Shown here piece by piece: positions 1-9,257 of a DNA stretch of 34,100 bases (position 1 is the stretch's first letter; each line of letters opens with the position of its first letter). Location of the stretch: assembly GCA_003602645.1 (NCBI GenBank), contig QQSI01000034.1, positions 1 to 34,100 of the forward strand, written 5' to 3'. Both the position numbers and the translations under genes were made by a program. This DNA comes from Candidatus Poseidoniales archaeon. GTDB lineage: Archaea > Thermoplasmatota > Poseidoniia > Poseidoniales > Poseidoniaceae. Under the pieces are notes generated by a model, which was given only the letters and a program-made list of their open reading frames with translations, was not told where the DNA came from and made no database searches.

Positions 1-92
1 ACGATTTCACCAAATGCAACAGGTTCGGTCTTGTTCAAAAAGACCAGAGGTCCTTTCACGTCGGTAATGGTTCGGTATTCTTTTCCAGTCAT
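1..92 (-). CDS. atpB: A-type ATP synthase subunit B, N-terminal fragment (runs off left edge)
   Basis: About 30 codons are visible, starting [18 protein letters not shown] and continuing to a segment close to EPVAFGEIV. This matches the N-terminal beta-barrel of the non-catalytic B subunit of archaeal A/V-ATPases. The ATG lies 13 bases past the atpA stop, and a GAGGAGAGG ribosome binding site overlaps that stop, so the two genes are co-translated. The rest of the gene, and probably subunit D, lie beyond the window. The identification rests on a short stretch, but the position right after atpA is the family's usual order. Confidence 0.9.
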   Translation of the reverse strand, partial: MTGKEYRTITDVKGPLVFLNKTEPVAFGEI

Positions 93-105
93 GATATTCC
101 TCTCC

Positions 106-1845
<1,740 letters not shown>

Positions 1846-1873
1846 TTTTATTTCCTCCATTTTGGTTGGAACA

Positions 1874-2173
1874 TTACTTCCAAAGGTCGACTCCTATTGC
1901 CTTGCGAATTGTGTCTCGCAGAGCGGTGTCTTCTTCCGTTCCGATGCCAAGCACGGTCGGAGAGACGGATGCCGAGAGTTGGTCACGAAGACGCTCTGGC
2001 AGTGCGGCAAGGATTGCGGAGTCAACCACGACAATCCCGACGCTTTTGTTGCTGAGTAGTGATTTGAAGGTGGCGACCATTGCGTCTTCACCTTCAGGGT
2101 TGTGCAGATGATCGACACCTGCAAGTTGGAAACCGAGGGTGAATTCCGGCGTACCCACAACTGCGATATCCAT
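1874..2173 (-). CDS. atpF: A-type ATP synthase subunit F
   Basis: Small 99-residue subunit of the central rotor stalk. The N-terminus [20 protein letters not shown] is the typical F-subunit opening (a Rossmann-like fold), followed by a VGIVVVDS strand and a C-terminal helical tail. It sits between subunits C and A as in most euryarchaeal operons. A clear GAGGTGAG ribosome binding site lies 7-8 bases upstream of the ATG. The distance to the atpC stop is only 10 bases, so translation is probably coupled. Confidence 0.95.
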   Translation of the reverse strand: MDIAVVGTPEFTLGFQLAGVDHLHNPEGEDAMVATFKSLLSNKSVGIVVVDSAILAALPERLRDQLSASVSPTVLGIGTEEDTALRDTIRKAIGVDLWK

Positions 2174-2183
2174 TCATCTCACC

Positions 2184-3227
2184 TCAATTTAGTATGTGTG
2201 CTTCGAGCACATCCGTAGGCAAGCCCGCAAGGCGGCCTCGCACAATAAGTCGCAAGTCATCCACTTCTTGCACCTTCATGGCGATGTAGTGGATGACTGG
2301 AAGAGCAGAGACCGGGTGCAAGAAACTCATTCGAGCCATCATCTTGTGTTCCCGCTCTTTTAGCCAGGTGACCACAGCGTCAAGGCTGCGGGTTTCTGCC
2401 GAGGCTGCTAATGCTTCATCAAAGGAAGCACCATCAAAGCGTGCCGCGTTACGAAGAAGATCGAGTAAGGCGTCCTTTCCACCGGTAGCAATGGCGGAAA
2501 AAGCGCGCTTAGGTACGACCCGTCCTCCGGGTATAAGCAGGTCAACGATTTGTTCATTTGAAAGTCCAACAGCTCCTGCTTCGAGGACGTTGAGGATGTT
2601 CCGATGATCAATTTCACTTGCGACCAAGTCCTTCAAGAAACGGACATCAGGTCCTTTTCCTGTCAAGGCTTTGAGTGCGTTAGCGAAGTAATGGCGATCT
2701 AGTGCATCTTCGTAATCGGAGAGACGTGCGTCCTCTGGCACGGCTGCGAGAGCTGAACCGAAGGATTTTCGCCTCATCTGAGTCGATGCTGAACGTAGGT
2801 CATCAGCGCTTTCGATAATTTTAATCCAAGGCGTATTGATATCGTTTAATTCTGGAAGAATGGAATGAGTGATTTTCTCCATTTCCACATCGTTAGCCAC
2901 AGACCGCAACACAACTTTTGCGTTGTGGTATTGGTAGCGTGAGGTGTAGATTTCAACCATGGCACGGATTTTTCCGTTGCACAGGCCGACCATCTTGTCC
3001 AGTTCGTGTTCGAGGTTGTGAGTCAGGGCTGCTTCGACCAAATCGCCACCGGTCAAGCGACCGGCGTACATGTCCATTTCAGCACGATAACCAATGTCGC
3101 CGATGGCGACGGTCAACTGATCTGGAGATTGGCTAATGAGTTGGCGCAGACGGGCACGGTCCGCAAGTTTCTGCCGACGGGACTTTGCCCGGGCAGCAAC
3201 GTAGGGTGTGTTTCCTGTCATTACCAT
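2184..3227 (-). CDS. atpC: A-type ATP synthase subunit C
   Basis: 347-residue subunit of the V-ATPase d/AC39 family, the funnel-shaped socket that joins the central stalk to the membrane ring. It is almost entirely helical, with the family's repeated three-domain pattern. It is identified by its length, its helical composition and its position between subunits E and F. Two in-frame ATGs (codons 1 and 3) are possible. The GAGG that overlaps the atpE stop is eight bases before the first, so that one was chosen. The sequence is divergent, so the call leans partly on context. Confidence 0.93.
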   Translation of the reverse strand: MVMTGNTPYVAARAKSRRQKLADRARLRQLISQSPDQLTVAIGDIGYRAEMDMYAGRLTGGDLVEAALTHNLEHELDKMVGLCNGKIRAMVEIYTSRYQYHNAKVVLRSVANDVEMEKITHSILPELNDINTPWIKIIESADDLRSASTQMRRKSFGSALAAVPEDARLSDYEDALDRHYFANALKALTGKGPDVRFLKDLVASEIDHRNILNVLEAGAVGLSNEQIVDLLIPGGRVVPKRAFSAIATGGKDALLDLLRNAARFDGASFDEALAASAETRSLDAVVTWLKEREHKMMARMSFLHPVSALPVIHYIAMKVQEVDDLRLIVRGRLAGLPTDVLEAHILN

Positions 3228-3237
3228 TTAGAATCCC

Positions 3238-3798
3238 TCATTCAAACAAAATTGCTGTGGTTGCGCTCAATTCATCTTTCCAAGATTTTTCGAGCAAGGT
3301 GTCAAAGCGCATGTCGTAAGACACTGAGCCATCAGTGGCTTCGAGAACAAAGCCTCCCAGGCCATCAACTGCATCGCCCATCGATCGCTTTCCAGCGAGT
3401 TCAGAGAGCGCCTTTCGATCCATTTCAACAGGGCGGACGCTGTAATCGCTGCCGATTTCGTCAGCCTTCGCCATCAACGATTTGAGCAAACTTGCTCGAC
3501 CCTTCATTTTCGGGCTGCTAAGTTGGGCACGTGTCATTCCAAGGGTCTCATCAAGCACCTTGCGGCGTGCGACGAGAATTTCCTTTTGGTTGGCCTGGCG
3601 TGCGCTGGCAACGACTTCGCGGGCAAGCTGAGCTGCTTCGCGTTCGGTGCGGCTGGCCGCTTCCGAGCGGATTGTTGCAGCTTTTTCGGTTGCTTCTGCC
3701 ACAACTGCATCGGCCTCTTTCTTAGCCTCTGCAATCATAGCATCGGCTTCCGCCTTTGCTGATTTTGAGATGTCTTTTGCGAGTGTTTCAAGCGTCAT
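3238..3798 (-). CDS. atpE: A-type ATP synthase subunit E
   Basis: 186-residue peripheral-stalk subunit. The first half is a long Ala/Glu/Lys-rich coiled coil that pairs with subunit H (the gene at 6619-6930) to form the stator. The second half is the globular domain that docks on the A/B head, including the run VDGLGGFVLEATDGSVSYD that is typical of subunit E. The start is supported by GGAGG seven bases upstream. It lies between K and C as expected. Confidence 0.95.
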   Translation of the reverse strand: MTLETLAKDISKSAKAEADAMIAEAKKEADAVVAEATEKAATIRSEAASRTEREAAQLAREVVASARQANQKEILVARRKVLDETLGMTRAQLSSPKMKGRASLLKSLMAKADEIGSDYSVRPVEMDRKALSELAGKRSMGDAVDGLGGFVLEATDGSVSYDMRFDTLLEKSWKDELSATTAILFE

Positions 3799-3861
3799 TG
3801 TATTTCCTCCGTAATGGTGATTTCAATTGGTCGAAGATCGACCCTTCAATCGATGGTTCCC

Positions 3862-4167
3862 TCATAGGAAGAGTGGTAGAGCACCGAGAATGACGATGGA
3901 TTCCGGCAAAGCAGTGAAAATCAATGCTGGTCCGAACTTGCTTCCGTCTTCTGCGAGCATACCGACAGCTGCGCTGCCAATGGCTGCTTGGGATAGACCT
4001 GCGCCGATAGCGGCCAGACCGAGTGCGATTCCAGCGCCAATGGCTGTGTATCCGTCACCGTCTGATGCCCCGGTTGGGTCTGCTGCTGCTGCTCCTTGAG
4101 CAACCATGGTGATGGCTGCCAAAAGGATCAATGTTCTTAGGCTCGTTTTTAGGGTGTTTGCGTTCAT
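3862..4167 (-). CDS. atpK: A-type ATP synthase proteolipid subunit K (c-ring)
   Basis: 101-residue proteolipid with one helical hairpin, so it is the single-hairpin 8-kDa type. Residues 1-29 form a hydrophobic leader ending AAAA that looks like a cleavable signal peptide. Helix 1 is Gly/Ala rich (GAGIALGLAAIGAGLSQ) and helix 2 carries the ion-binding carboxylate in the motif LPES (Glu89). A glutamine (Gln60) lies at a helix 1 position often conserved in archaeal K subunits. Whether the ring couples H+ or Na+ cannot be settled from this. GGAGG lies close upstream of the ATG. Confidence 0.96.
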   Translation of the reverse strand: MNANTLKTSLRTLILLAAITMVAQGAAAADPTGASDGDGYTAIGAGIALGLAAIGAGLSQAAIGSAAVGMLAEDGSKFGPALIFTALPESIVILGALPLFL

Positions 4168-4200
4168 ATTTGCTACCTCCGTGTTTTTTGTGTCCGTGGA

Positions 4201-6609
4201 CTATGATTGACCCTCAACGTGGAGGGAACGGCCACCGAGCGGTGCGAAAGCACGGCCGGATCCGTCGTAGAATTTGCCCATCCATTCCACAAAGTGGAGA
4301 CGGGCTGCGTGAATGGTTGGTGAAAGAATGCCCAGAGCCAAAGCGAAGACTTGGACAAAGAGGAAGATAACGAGGCAGAGCGCTGCAGTCAGGTATCCAA
4401 ATGCACCTCCAGTTTCAAGTCCGGCTAGGATGTTCTCCCAACCGAGGATAATGGAAACTTCTGCAATCTTGACACCTGCTACACCGACCGCCATGATGCG
4501 GAGGTAGGACAACGTGTTTGCCAGAAGGCCGAATGTTTCGATTGGACCCATAATGATGCCACCAGCCCAGCCAAACCCTTCATAGATGGCAAGGCCGACG
4601 ATGAGGCAGCAAATACCGCCAAGGAGGAGAAGGTTCCACAGGGGTTGAACTTCGAACAGTTCATTGTACCCCATAACGAAATTTCGGCAGACCATGAAGC
4701 CTCCAACGAGGATCATCAACCAAGAACCCTTCTCGAAGAAAGCTGCGCTGAATCCGTGAGCCTTGTTGACATTGAGGAATCCGATGATGAGACCGACTAA
4801 AATGTGGAAGACACCGAGGTAGACGGCGAGAGAGACGTATTGCTCCAGTCCGTGGCCTGCGCTTGCTCGGTGGAACGGCATCATCACGAACGGGTGGTCA
4901 GGGTCGCCAAGTCCAAGCAGAACAGCGAGTCCTTCAGGGAGGACGAACACATCATATGTCCAATCATAGATGCTGGTGAGGAAGGCAATGTCTGGGCCCC
5001 AACGGTACCCATCTTTGAGTGCCCCTGTTGCGTCATACATGCTGCCGTCCCACACAAAGCCAAAGCCTTCTGCGAAGATGATGCCCCAAATGATGCACCA
5101 AACACCCATCCAGCGGAGGACAGTCATGCCTTTTTGAGCGAGAGGATCAACGGCGAAGGGTTTGGAGCCGAGCCACAAAGAAAGAGCGACGAGCACTGCA
5201 CCATAGCCAAAGTCACCCAGGATCATTCCATAGATGAAGGGGAACGTCATCATAATCAGCATTGATGGCTCAAAGGTACCGTACTTGGGGCGACCGACAA
5301 GATCGACCAGAAGTTCGAACGGTTGAGTGGTTTTTCCATTTTGGAACTCGATTGGAGGGGCTGCTTCTTCGTGGTGCTCTTCCACTGAAGGCATAGCACG
5401 AATCATCGTGAGGGAGATATCAAGTTCGGGAAGGTTGATTTTCCCGTCGCCATCCAAATCCATTGCCTTGACAAGAGGACCGATGTCCCAAGGGGGCAAA
5501 TCGCCAATGCTTGTGGATTTGAGGGCCTGTTGGAACTCATAACTGTCAATCTTACCAGAATCATCCAAGTCAATCGATTTGAAGAATTCAAACACGGATT
5601 GCTTGGTTTTGATAAGGTAATCAGAGAGCATCACTAATTCCTTTGCGACCTCAGGCGAATCGTGAGCAGCGTCGTCGTGGCCGTGACCGTGATGTGGGTC
5701 AACATAGGCTTCGATGGAAACGTGAGAAGCGATTGCGCCGAGTTTATCTTTCACCATATCGCCTTTGGAGGTTGGAACCCACCCGTCCAAAGCAAACGCT
5801 TGGTCGCTGACTGCTACGAGGGTTGGAGAGGTGTAGATTGCATCTTCACGGGTCAGATGTTCCTCGAGCGCTACGAGTGAGCGACCGTTTCGATCGACCC
5901 AAGCGTCCAGCGCTTCCTGAGTGGACGCAATGGTGTTCTCGAGTGCGCCGATTTGCGAGAGAATGCTCGAGGCCTTTGACGCAGGTGAGCCTTCACCTGC
6001 TGGAATTTGAACCGCTTTAGCACCGAGTTCAGCGAGGCAGATTTGGACCTCTGCTGCGTGTTGAGTCTGACATGCCACCGCGACAATGCCTGGTGCGGAG
6101 TGGAGAAGAATTTCAGTTCCAAGCGCTGAGAAGACCGACTTTGCTTTGCTGGCTCTTGGGGTTTCTCCAACATAGACTTCGAGACCGTCGAATCCACCCA
6201 TTAATTCGAGAGGAATATCCAACGGAGCAAGACGTTCGAGGACCTGGTGTTGTTCCTTCAGGGAGGAAATCGAAGCTTCACTTTCCCGGATGGTATCGAG
6301 GTAGGCGAGTGCGTCATCAATTTTGGCTTCGAACCCATCCACCAATTCCTTGACTTTGCCGAGGGACACTGGTCCATCGATGTTCATTGCCTGGACGGAG
6401 GAGGAAACACCGCGAACCTTGGTGAGCAAGGCACTGGTTTTGTTCGCACCTTCTGTTGAAAGCGCCCTGCCAACACCAATTCCATCTTGGAAGTGGCCGT
6501 ATTCTTCGATGTGAACGCACGAGAGCGTAGCACACATTCGCAGAACTTCTTCCATCTTATCGACGGGAGCCGCCACGGTAAGGCGGGACATATCTGCGGT
6601 TGCGAACAT
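4201..6609 (-). CDS. atpI: A-type ATP synthase subunit I (a subunit) with inserted EF-hand pair
   Basis: 802-residue stator subunit that forms the ion half-channels against the K ring. The N-terminal cytoplasmic arm is about residues 1-300. The membrane domain begins near residue 417, with the family motifs FPFIYGMILGDFGYG, the essential arginine in NTLSYLRIMAVG, and the C-terminal ARLHFVEWMGKFYDGSGR. Between arm and membrane domain lies a segment of about 110 residues that is not part of the family. It has a His/Asp-rich stretch (305-317) and two canonical EF-hand loops (347-358 and 384-395). The protein is larger than usual archaeal AtpI (about 650-700 residues) by about the size of this insert. 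No strong ribosome binding site is visible, so Met7 is an alternative start. Confidence 0.96.
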   Translation of the reverse strand: MFATADMSRLTVAAPVDKMEEVLRMCATLSCVHIEEYGHFQDGIGVGRALSTEGANKTSALLTKVRGVSSSVQAMNIDGPVSLGKVKELVDGFEAKIDDALAYLDTIRESEASISSLKEQHQVLERLAPLDIPLELMGGFDGLEVYVGETPRASKAKSVFSALGTEILLHSAPGIVAVACQTQHAAEVQICLAELGAKAVQIPAGEGSPASKASSILSQIGALENTIASTQEALDAWVDRNGRSLVALEEHLTREDAIYTSPTLVAVSDQAFALDGWVPTSKGDMVKDKLGAIASHVSIEAYVDPHHGHGHDDAAHDSPEVAKELVMLSDYLIKTKQSVFEFFKSIDLDDSGKIDSYEFQQALKSTSIGDLPPWDIGPLVKAMDLDGDGKINLPELDISLTMIRAMPSVEEHHEEAAPPIEFQNGKTTQPFELLVDLVGRPKYGTFEPSMLIMMTFPFIYGMILGDFGYGAVLVALSLWLGSKPFAVDPLAQKGMTVLRWMGVWCIIWGIIFAEGFGFVWDGSMYDATGALKDGYRWGPDIAFLTSIYDWTYDVFVLPEGLAVLLGLGDPDHPFVMMPFHRASAGHGLEQYVSLAVYLGVFHILVGLIIGFLNVNKAHGFSAAFFEKGSWLMILVGGFMVCRNFVMGYNELFEVQPLWNLLLLGGICCLIVGLAIYEGFGWAGGIIMGPIETFGLLANTLSYLRIMAVGVAGVKIAEVSIILGWENILAGLETGGAFGYLTAALCLVIFLFVQVFALALGILSPTIHAARLHFVEWMGKFYDGSGRAFAPLGGRSLHVEGQS
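5356..5697 (-). other. EF-hand and His-rich insert within AtpI
   Basis: Codons 305-418 of atpI. Loop 1 is DLDDSGKIDSYE: Asp at loop positions 1 and 3, Ser at 5, Gly at 6, Ile at 8, Asp at 9 and Glu at 12. Loop 2 is DLDGDGKINLPE: Asp at 1, 3 and 5, Gly at 6, Ile at 8, Asn at 9 and Glu at 12. The loops start 37 residues apart, the normal spacing of a paired EF-hand, and each has helix-like flanks. The His-rich stretch that precedes them (DPHHGHGHDDAAHD) may bind transition metals. Calcium binding is inferred from the motif. Confidence 0.92.
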
Positions 6610-6618
6610 AGTAACAAC

Positions 6619-6930
6619 TCACTGAGAATTCACTTTATCGAGCAGGTGGGCAACTGCCTTATCCTTTCGATCTGCTGCAGAAGATTCGATGGCGTCAACC
6701 ACTTTTTGGCCCTCTTTGGCAACACCCTCTGCTTCTTTGTTTGCTTTCGCTCGTGCAGCGTCGAGGGTCGCTTGTGTTTCTGAGACTGAACCATCGGTTG
6801 CGTCGGCGACGATTTGAACGGATTGGCGGCGGGCTTCCGCTGCAATTTTCCCGACTTCAGCTTGGGCATCTGCAAGTTGCTTTTCGGCATCCTGTTCTGC
6901 TTGCTTGATTTTGCGAAGGACGTCAGCCAT
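6619..6930 (-). CDS. atpH: A-type ATP synthase subunit H (peripheral stalk)
   Basis: 103-residue, highly charged, almost fully coiled-coil protein starting MADVLRKIKQAEQDAEKQL. This opening is typical of archaeal subunit H (also called G), which pairs with subunit E in the peripheral stalk. It is the first gene of the ATP synthase operon, nine bases before atpI. An upstream in-frame ATG would add seven hydrophobic residues that do not fit the family, so the inner ATG was chosen. A GGTGAT lies 11-16 bases before it. I see no convincing TATA element upstream. Confidence 0.9.
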   Translation of the reverse strand: MADVLRKIKQAEQDAEKQLADAQAEVGKIAAEARRQSVQIVADATDGSVSETQATLDAARAKANKEAEGVAKEGQKVVDAIESSAADRKDKAVAHLLDKVNSQ

Positions 6931-7026
6931 ACCCAAGATAATCACCAGCAATTCGGCTGAATGGTAGGGGGTTTATGAGGCTAATGGGGGGGAATCTATG
7001 GCCAAACAAGCGACCTGCGTCGATGA

Positions 7027-7806
7027 TTATTGCTTTGGCTTCGTCCCACGGAACCGGCTCGCCATCGCAAATGGCCATAGTAAGCGTCCTTGGACGTCTT
7101 GATATCCAACTTCCTTGATCATGGCCCTGTAGTAACCATTTGTCCCGTAGTGAGAGTATGTGTTTGCAAGTCCTTTCCAAGGGTGGTTTTTGTCCTTCGT
7201 CACAATCCGTGCGAGCAATTGCACGGCGGTGGCCATCCAGAATCGCCCTGCAAGCCCATGTAACCAATTAGCTTTCCCTGCATCACAAATCACCAAGCGA
7301 CCACCAGGTTTGAGCACCCGATAAATTTCCTCGAGTCCTTTGCGTTTGTCTTGAAAATCTCTGAAGGAAAACAAACAGAACACCATGTCAAAGGTGTCAT
7401 CTGGAAGCGGGATTGATTCCGCGATGGCTTCGACATAAACAGCGGGGGGTTCGCCTCGTGAGGCACGAGATGCATCAACTCTTTTCTTGGCCACCTTCAA
7501 CATTTCAGGAGAGGGGTCAAGGCAGGTGACATCCAGACCAACTAAATCTTCGGCGAAGGACCCTGGCCCACATCCAACTTCGAGCACTTTCATACCTGGG
7601 GTTGCGTGGTTGCGAACATTTCGCCTCCAGCGTTTGTCCTGACCAAAGGTCATCAGTTTGTTGACCCGATCGTAATTAGGAATAGTCGCTTCGAGTTGAC
7701 CCTCGAGGATAGTCCACGCCTCCAAATCGATGCCGGATGGATCGTAACCACCTGTTGCTTCGCGGCTTCCCATGGTTAAGTCCCATCTGCCGACCCCTTT
7801 GGACAT
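7027..7806 (-). CDS. UbiE/MenG-like class I SAM-dependent methyltransferase
   Basis: 259 residues. Motif I VLEVGCGPG is at residues 74-82, an acidic end of strand 2 follows (CLDPSP), and the YRVLKPGGRLVICDAGK stretch comes later. The segment YDRVNKLMTFGQDKRWRRNV resembles the opening of the UbiE/MenG quinone C-methyltransferases more than generic methyltransferases. Methylation of menaquinone is therefore plausible, but no quinone genes are nearby, so the substrate is unproven. The gene lies 45 bases after the last KaiC-like gene and about 100 before atpH, all on one strand. Met12 is an alternative start. Confidence 0.82.
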   Translation of the reverse strand: MSKGVGRWDLTMGSREATGGYDPSGIDLEAWTILEGQLEATIPNYDRVNKLMTFGQDKRWRRNVRNHATPGMKVLEVGCGPGSFAEDLVGLDVTCLDPSPEMLKVAKKRVDASRASRGEPPAVYVEAIAESIPLPDDTFDMVFCLFSFRDFQDKRKGLEEIYRVLKPGGRLVICDAGKANWLHGLAGRFWMATAVQLLARIVTKDKNHPWKGLANTYSHYGTNGYYRAMIKEVGYQDVQGRLLWPFAMASRFRGTKPKQ

Positions 7807-7851
7807 GTCGCAGGGCTAGGCCGGCACGGCGCAGGTGGTTTTGGAGAGCCA

Positions 7852-8655
7852 TCAAGCGATACGTTCAACGGTTTCTGGAGTGATTCCTTCTTCTGGAGTC
7901 ACTCGGAACACGAGAATTTTCAAGTTCTCCGGAGCGTTTCGGAATTTCGAGACAACCATCGAAGTTTCAAAATCTGTACCAATGGTTCGCACATTGAAGG
8001 AGAGGACCATGTCTGCGATGGTGGACAGTTCTTGCTTGATGGCTGCATCCAACCCGTTGGTTGATACTGAAATCAACAAGAGACCTCGGTGCAGTTGCGC
8101 GTGTGCCTGGAGCATTCGAACCATGGCAACCACACGAGCAGGATCTTCTCGCTGCAGGAAGAAATCAAGGCTATCCACAACGGCCCTAAAGTAAGGACCG
8201 AGTGCCATAATTTCGTTGGTGACTTCGGTGAGGTAATCCTGATTGTTTTCATCGACGAACCGAGTTTGGGCGAGGCGTTGAATATCGGCAAGTTGGAAAC
8301 CCTCAAGGCGATAACGGCTTGCCAACAGTTCTCGTTCTAAGACGGTCGAGTTGTATTCTTCTCCGATGGTTCGGACATTGATGTCCATTGGCCAACTGTA
8401 TTTTTGGAAGATTCTGACAATCTCAGCCTGACCCTCATTTGTCGAGATATAGAGGGTGTTTTCAGATTCTTCGGCAGGGGAGGTGAATTGCTTTGCAAAC
8501 AATTCGCTTCCTGAACCCGTATCTGTGAACGCAATCAGCGTGAATCCACGTGGGATACCTCCGTGCATTTCATTGTCGAACTTTGGCACGCCGAAGGAAC
8601 CGACCTTACTGAAGAACTCCTCATCCTCGGGATCGAACTCAAATTTACGTGACAT
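7852..8655 (-). CDS. KaiC-like protein with inactivated P-loop
   Basis: 267 residues with a RecA/KaiC-like fold. The opening FGVPKFDNEMHGGIPRGFTL matches the start of KaiC domains (G-I-P-x-L-D-x-x-x-x-G-G-I-P-x-G). At the P-loop position the sequence is TDTGSGSE (44-51): the glycines are kept, but the Lys-Thr pair that binds and hydrolyses ATP is replaced by Ser-Glu. A Walker B-like strand ending AVVDS is at 158-162. The protein is probably non-catalytic, perhaps a structural or regulatory partner of the intact KaiC at 9254-10036. A good GAGGTGA ribosome binding site supports the start. It lies 11 bases after the preceding gene in the cluster. Confidence 0.85.
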   Translation of the reverse strand: MSRKFEFDPEDEEFFSKVGSFGVPKFDNEMHGGIPRGFTLIAFTDTGSGSELFAKQFTSPAEESENTLYISTNEGQAEIVRIFQKYSWPMDINVRTIGEEYNSTVLERELLASRYRLEGFQLADIQRLAQTRFVDENNQDYLTEVTNEIMALGPYFRAVVDSLDFFLQREDPARVVAMVRMLQAHAQLHRGLLLISVSTNGLDAAIKQELSTIADMVLSFNVRTIGTDFETSMVVSKFRNAPENLKILVFRVTPEEGITPETVERIA

Positions 8656-8666
8656 ACTTGTTCACC

Positions 8667-9257
8667 TCAATGAATGACGACTTGACCACGGTCGATTAAA
8701 TCGGTGCAGTACAAGTCAAGGTTGGACAATACCAATGGCGGGGTTTGATCAGGGACATTGAGCACGACAGAGAGGATTTCACGCTGGCGGAATGTGTTGA
8801 TGAAGGTGTGAAGGTACTCAGCCAGAATGCGGTCTTCATTGTAGATTGCGAGCGCATTGACGCTGTCGAGGAAGACGAAGTTTCGCACAGAGGTTGTGGT
8901 CCGGAGAATGTAAAGCGTGCGCAACAAAACAGACTCAAGCATGATTGGACTGTCGACGAAGTGAATGTTTGAGTAAGGCACATCAGTACCTCCCAAAATG
9001 CCAGATGAGACCAAATCAATGAATTGAATGTTGGAAACATCCATTCCAATGGATTCGAAGGCTTGAATGATTTCAACTGCACCTCGGTTTGCGCTAATGT
9101 ACACGCCACCCATCTCGAACATTTGCATCAGCGGTATGATGGTGCTTGCAGTGACCATAAAGGCGTTCGAGTTTCCGCAGCGAACTTGGACGGCACTGTT
9201 GAGAGCGACTTCGGTGAGTTGTTCAGCAATGCGTTGATCCAATTCGAACATAATCAT
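8667..9257 (-). CDS. Degenerate KaiC/RecA-fold protein without P-loop
   Basis: 196 residues. The alternation of strands and helices follows a KaiC core: GVYISANRGAVEIIQAF corresponds to the strand after the P-loop, and NFVFLDSVNAL (126-136) to Walker B. The P-loop region itself (about residues 28-42, NSNAFMVTASTIIPL) has no Gly-Lys-Thr motif, and the N-terminal GxxxLD entry is missing. It is therefore shorter than and more diverged from its two neighbours. Its ATG overlaps the stop of the upstream KaiC gene in an ATGA arrangement, which implies coupled translation. A non-enzymatic subunit is the likely role, but function is unknown. Confidence 0.75.
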   Translation of the reverse strand: MIMFELDQRIAEQLTEVALNSAVQVRCGNSNAFMVTASTIIPLMQMFEMGGVYISANRGAVEIIQAFESIGMDVSNIQFIDLVSSGILGGTDVPYSNIHFVDSPIMLESVLLRTLYILRTTTSVRNFVFLDSVNALAIYNEDRILAEYLHTFINTFRQREILSVVLNVPDQTPPLVLSNLDLYCTDLIDRGQVVIH

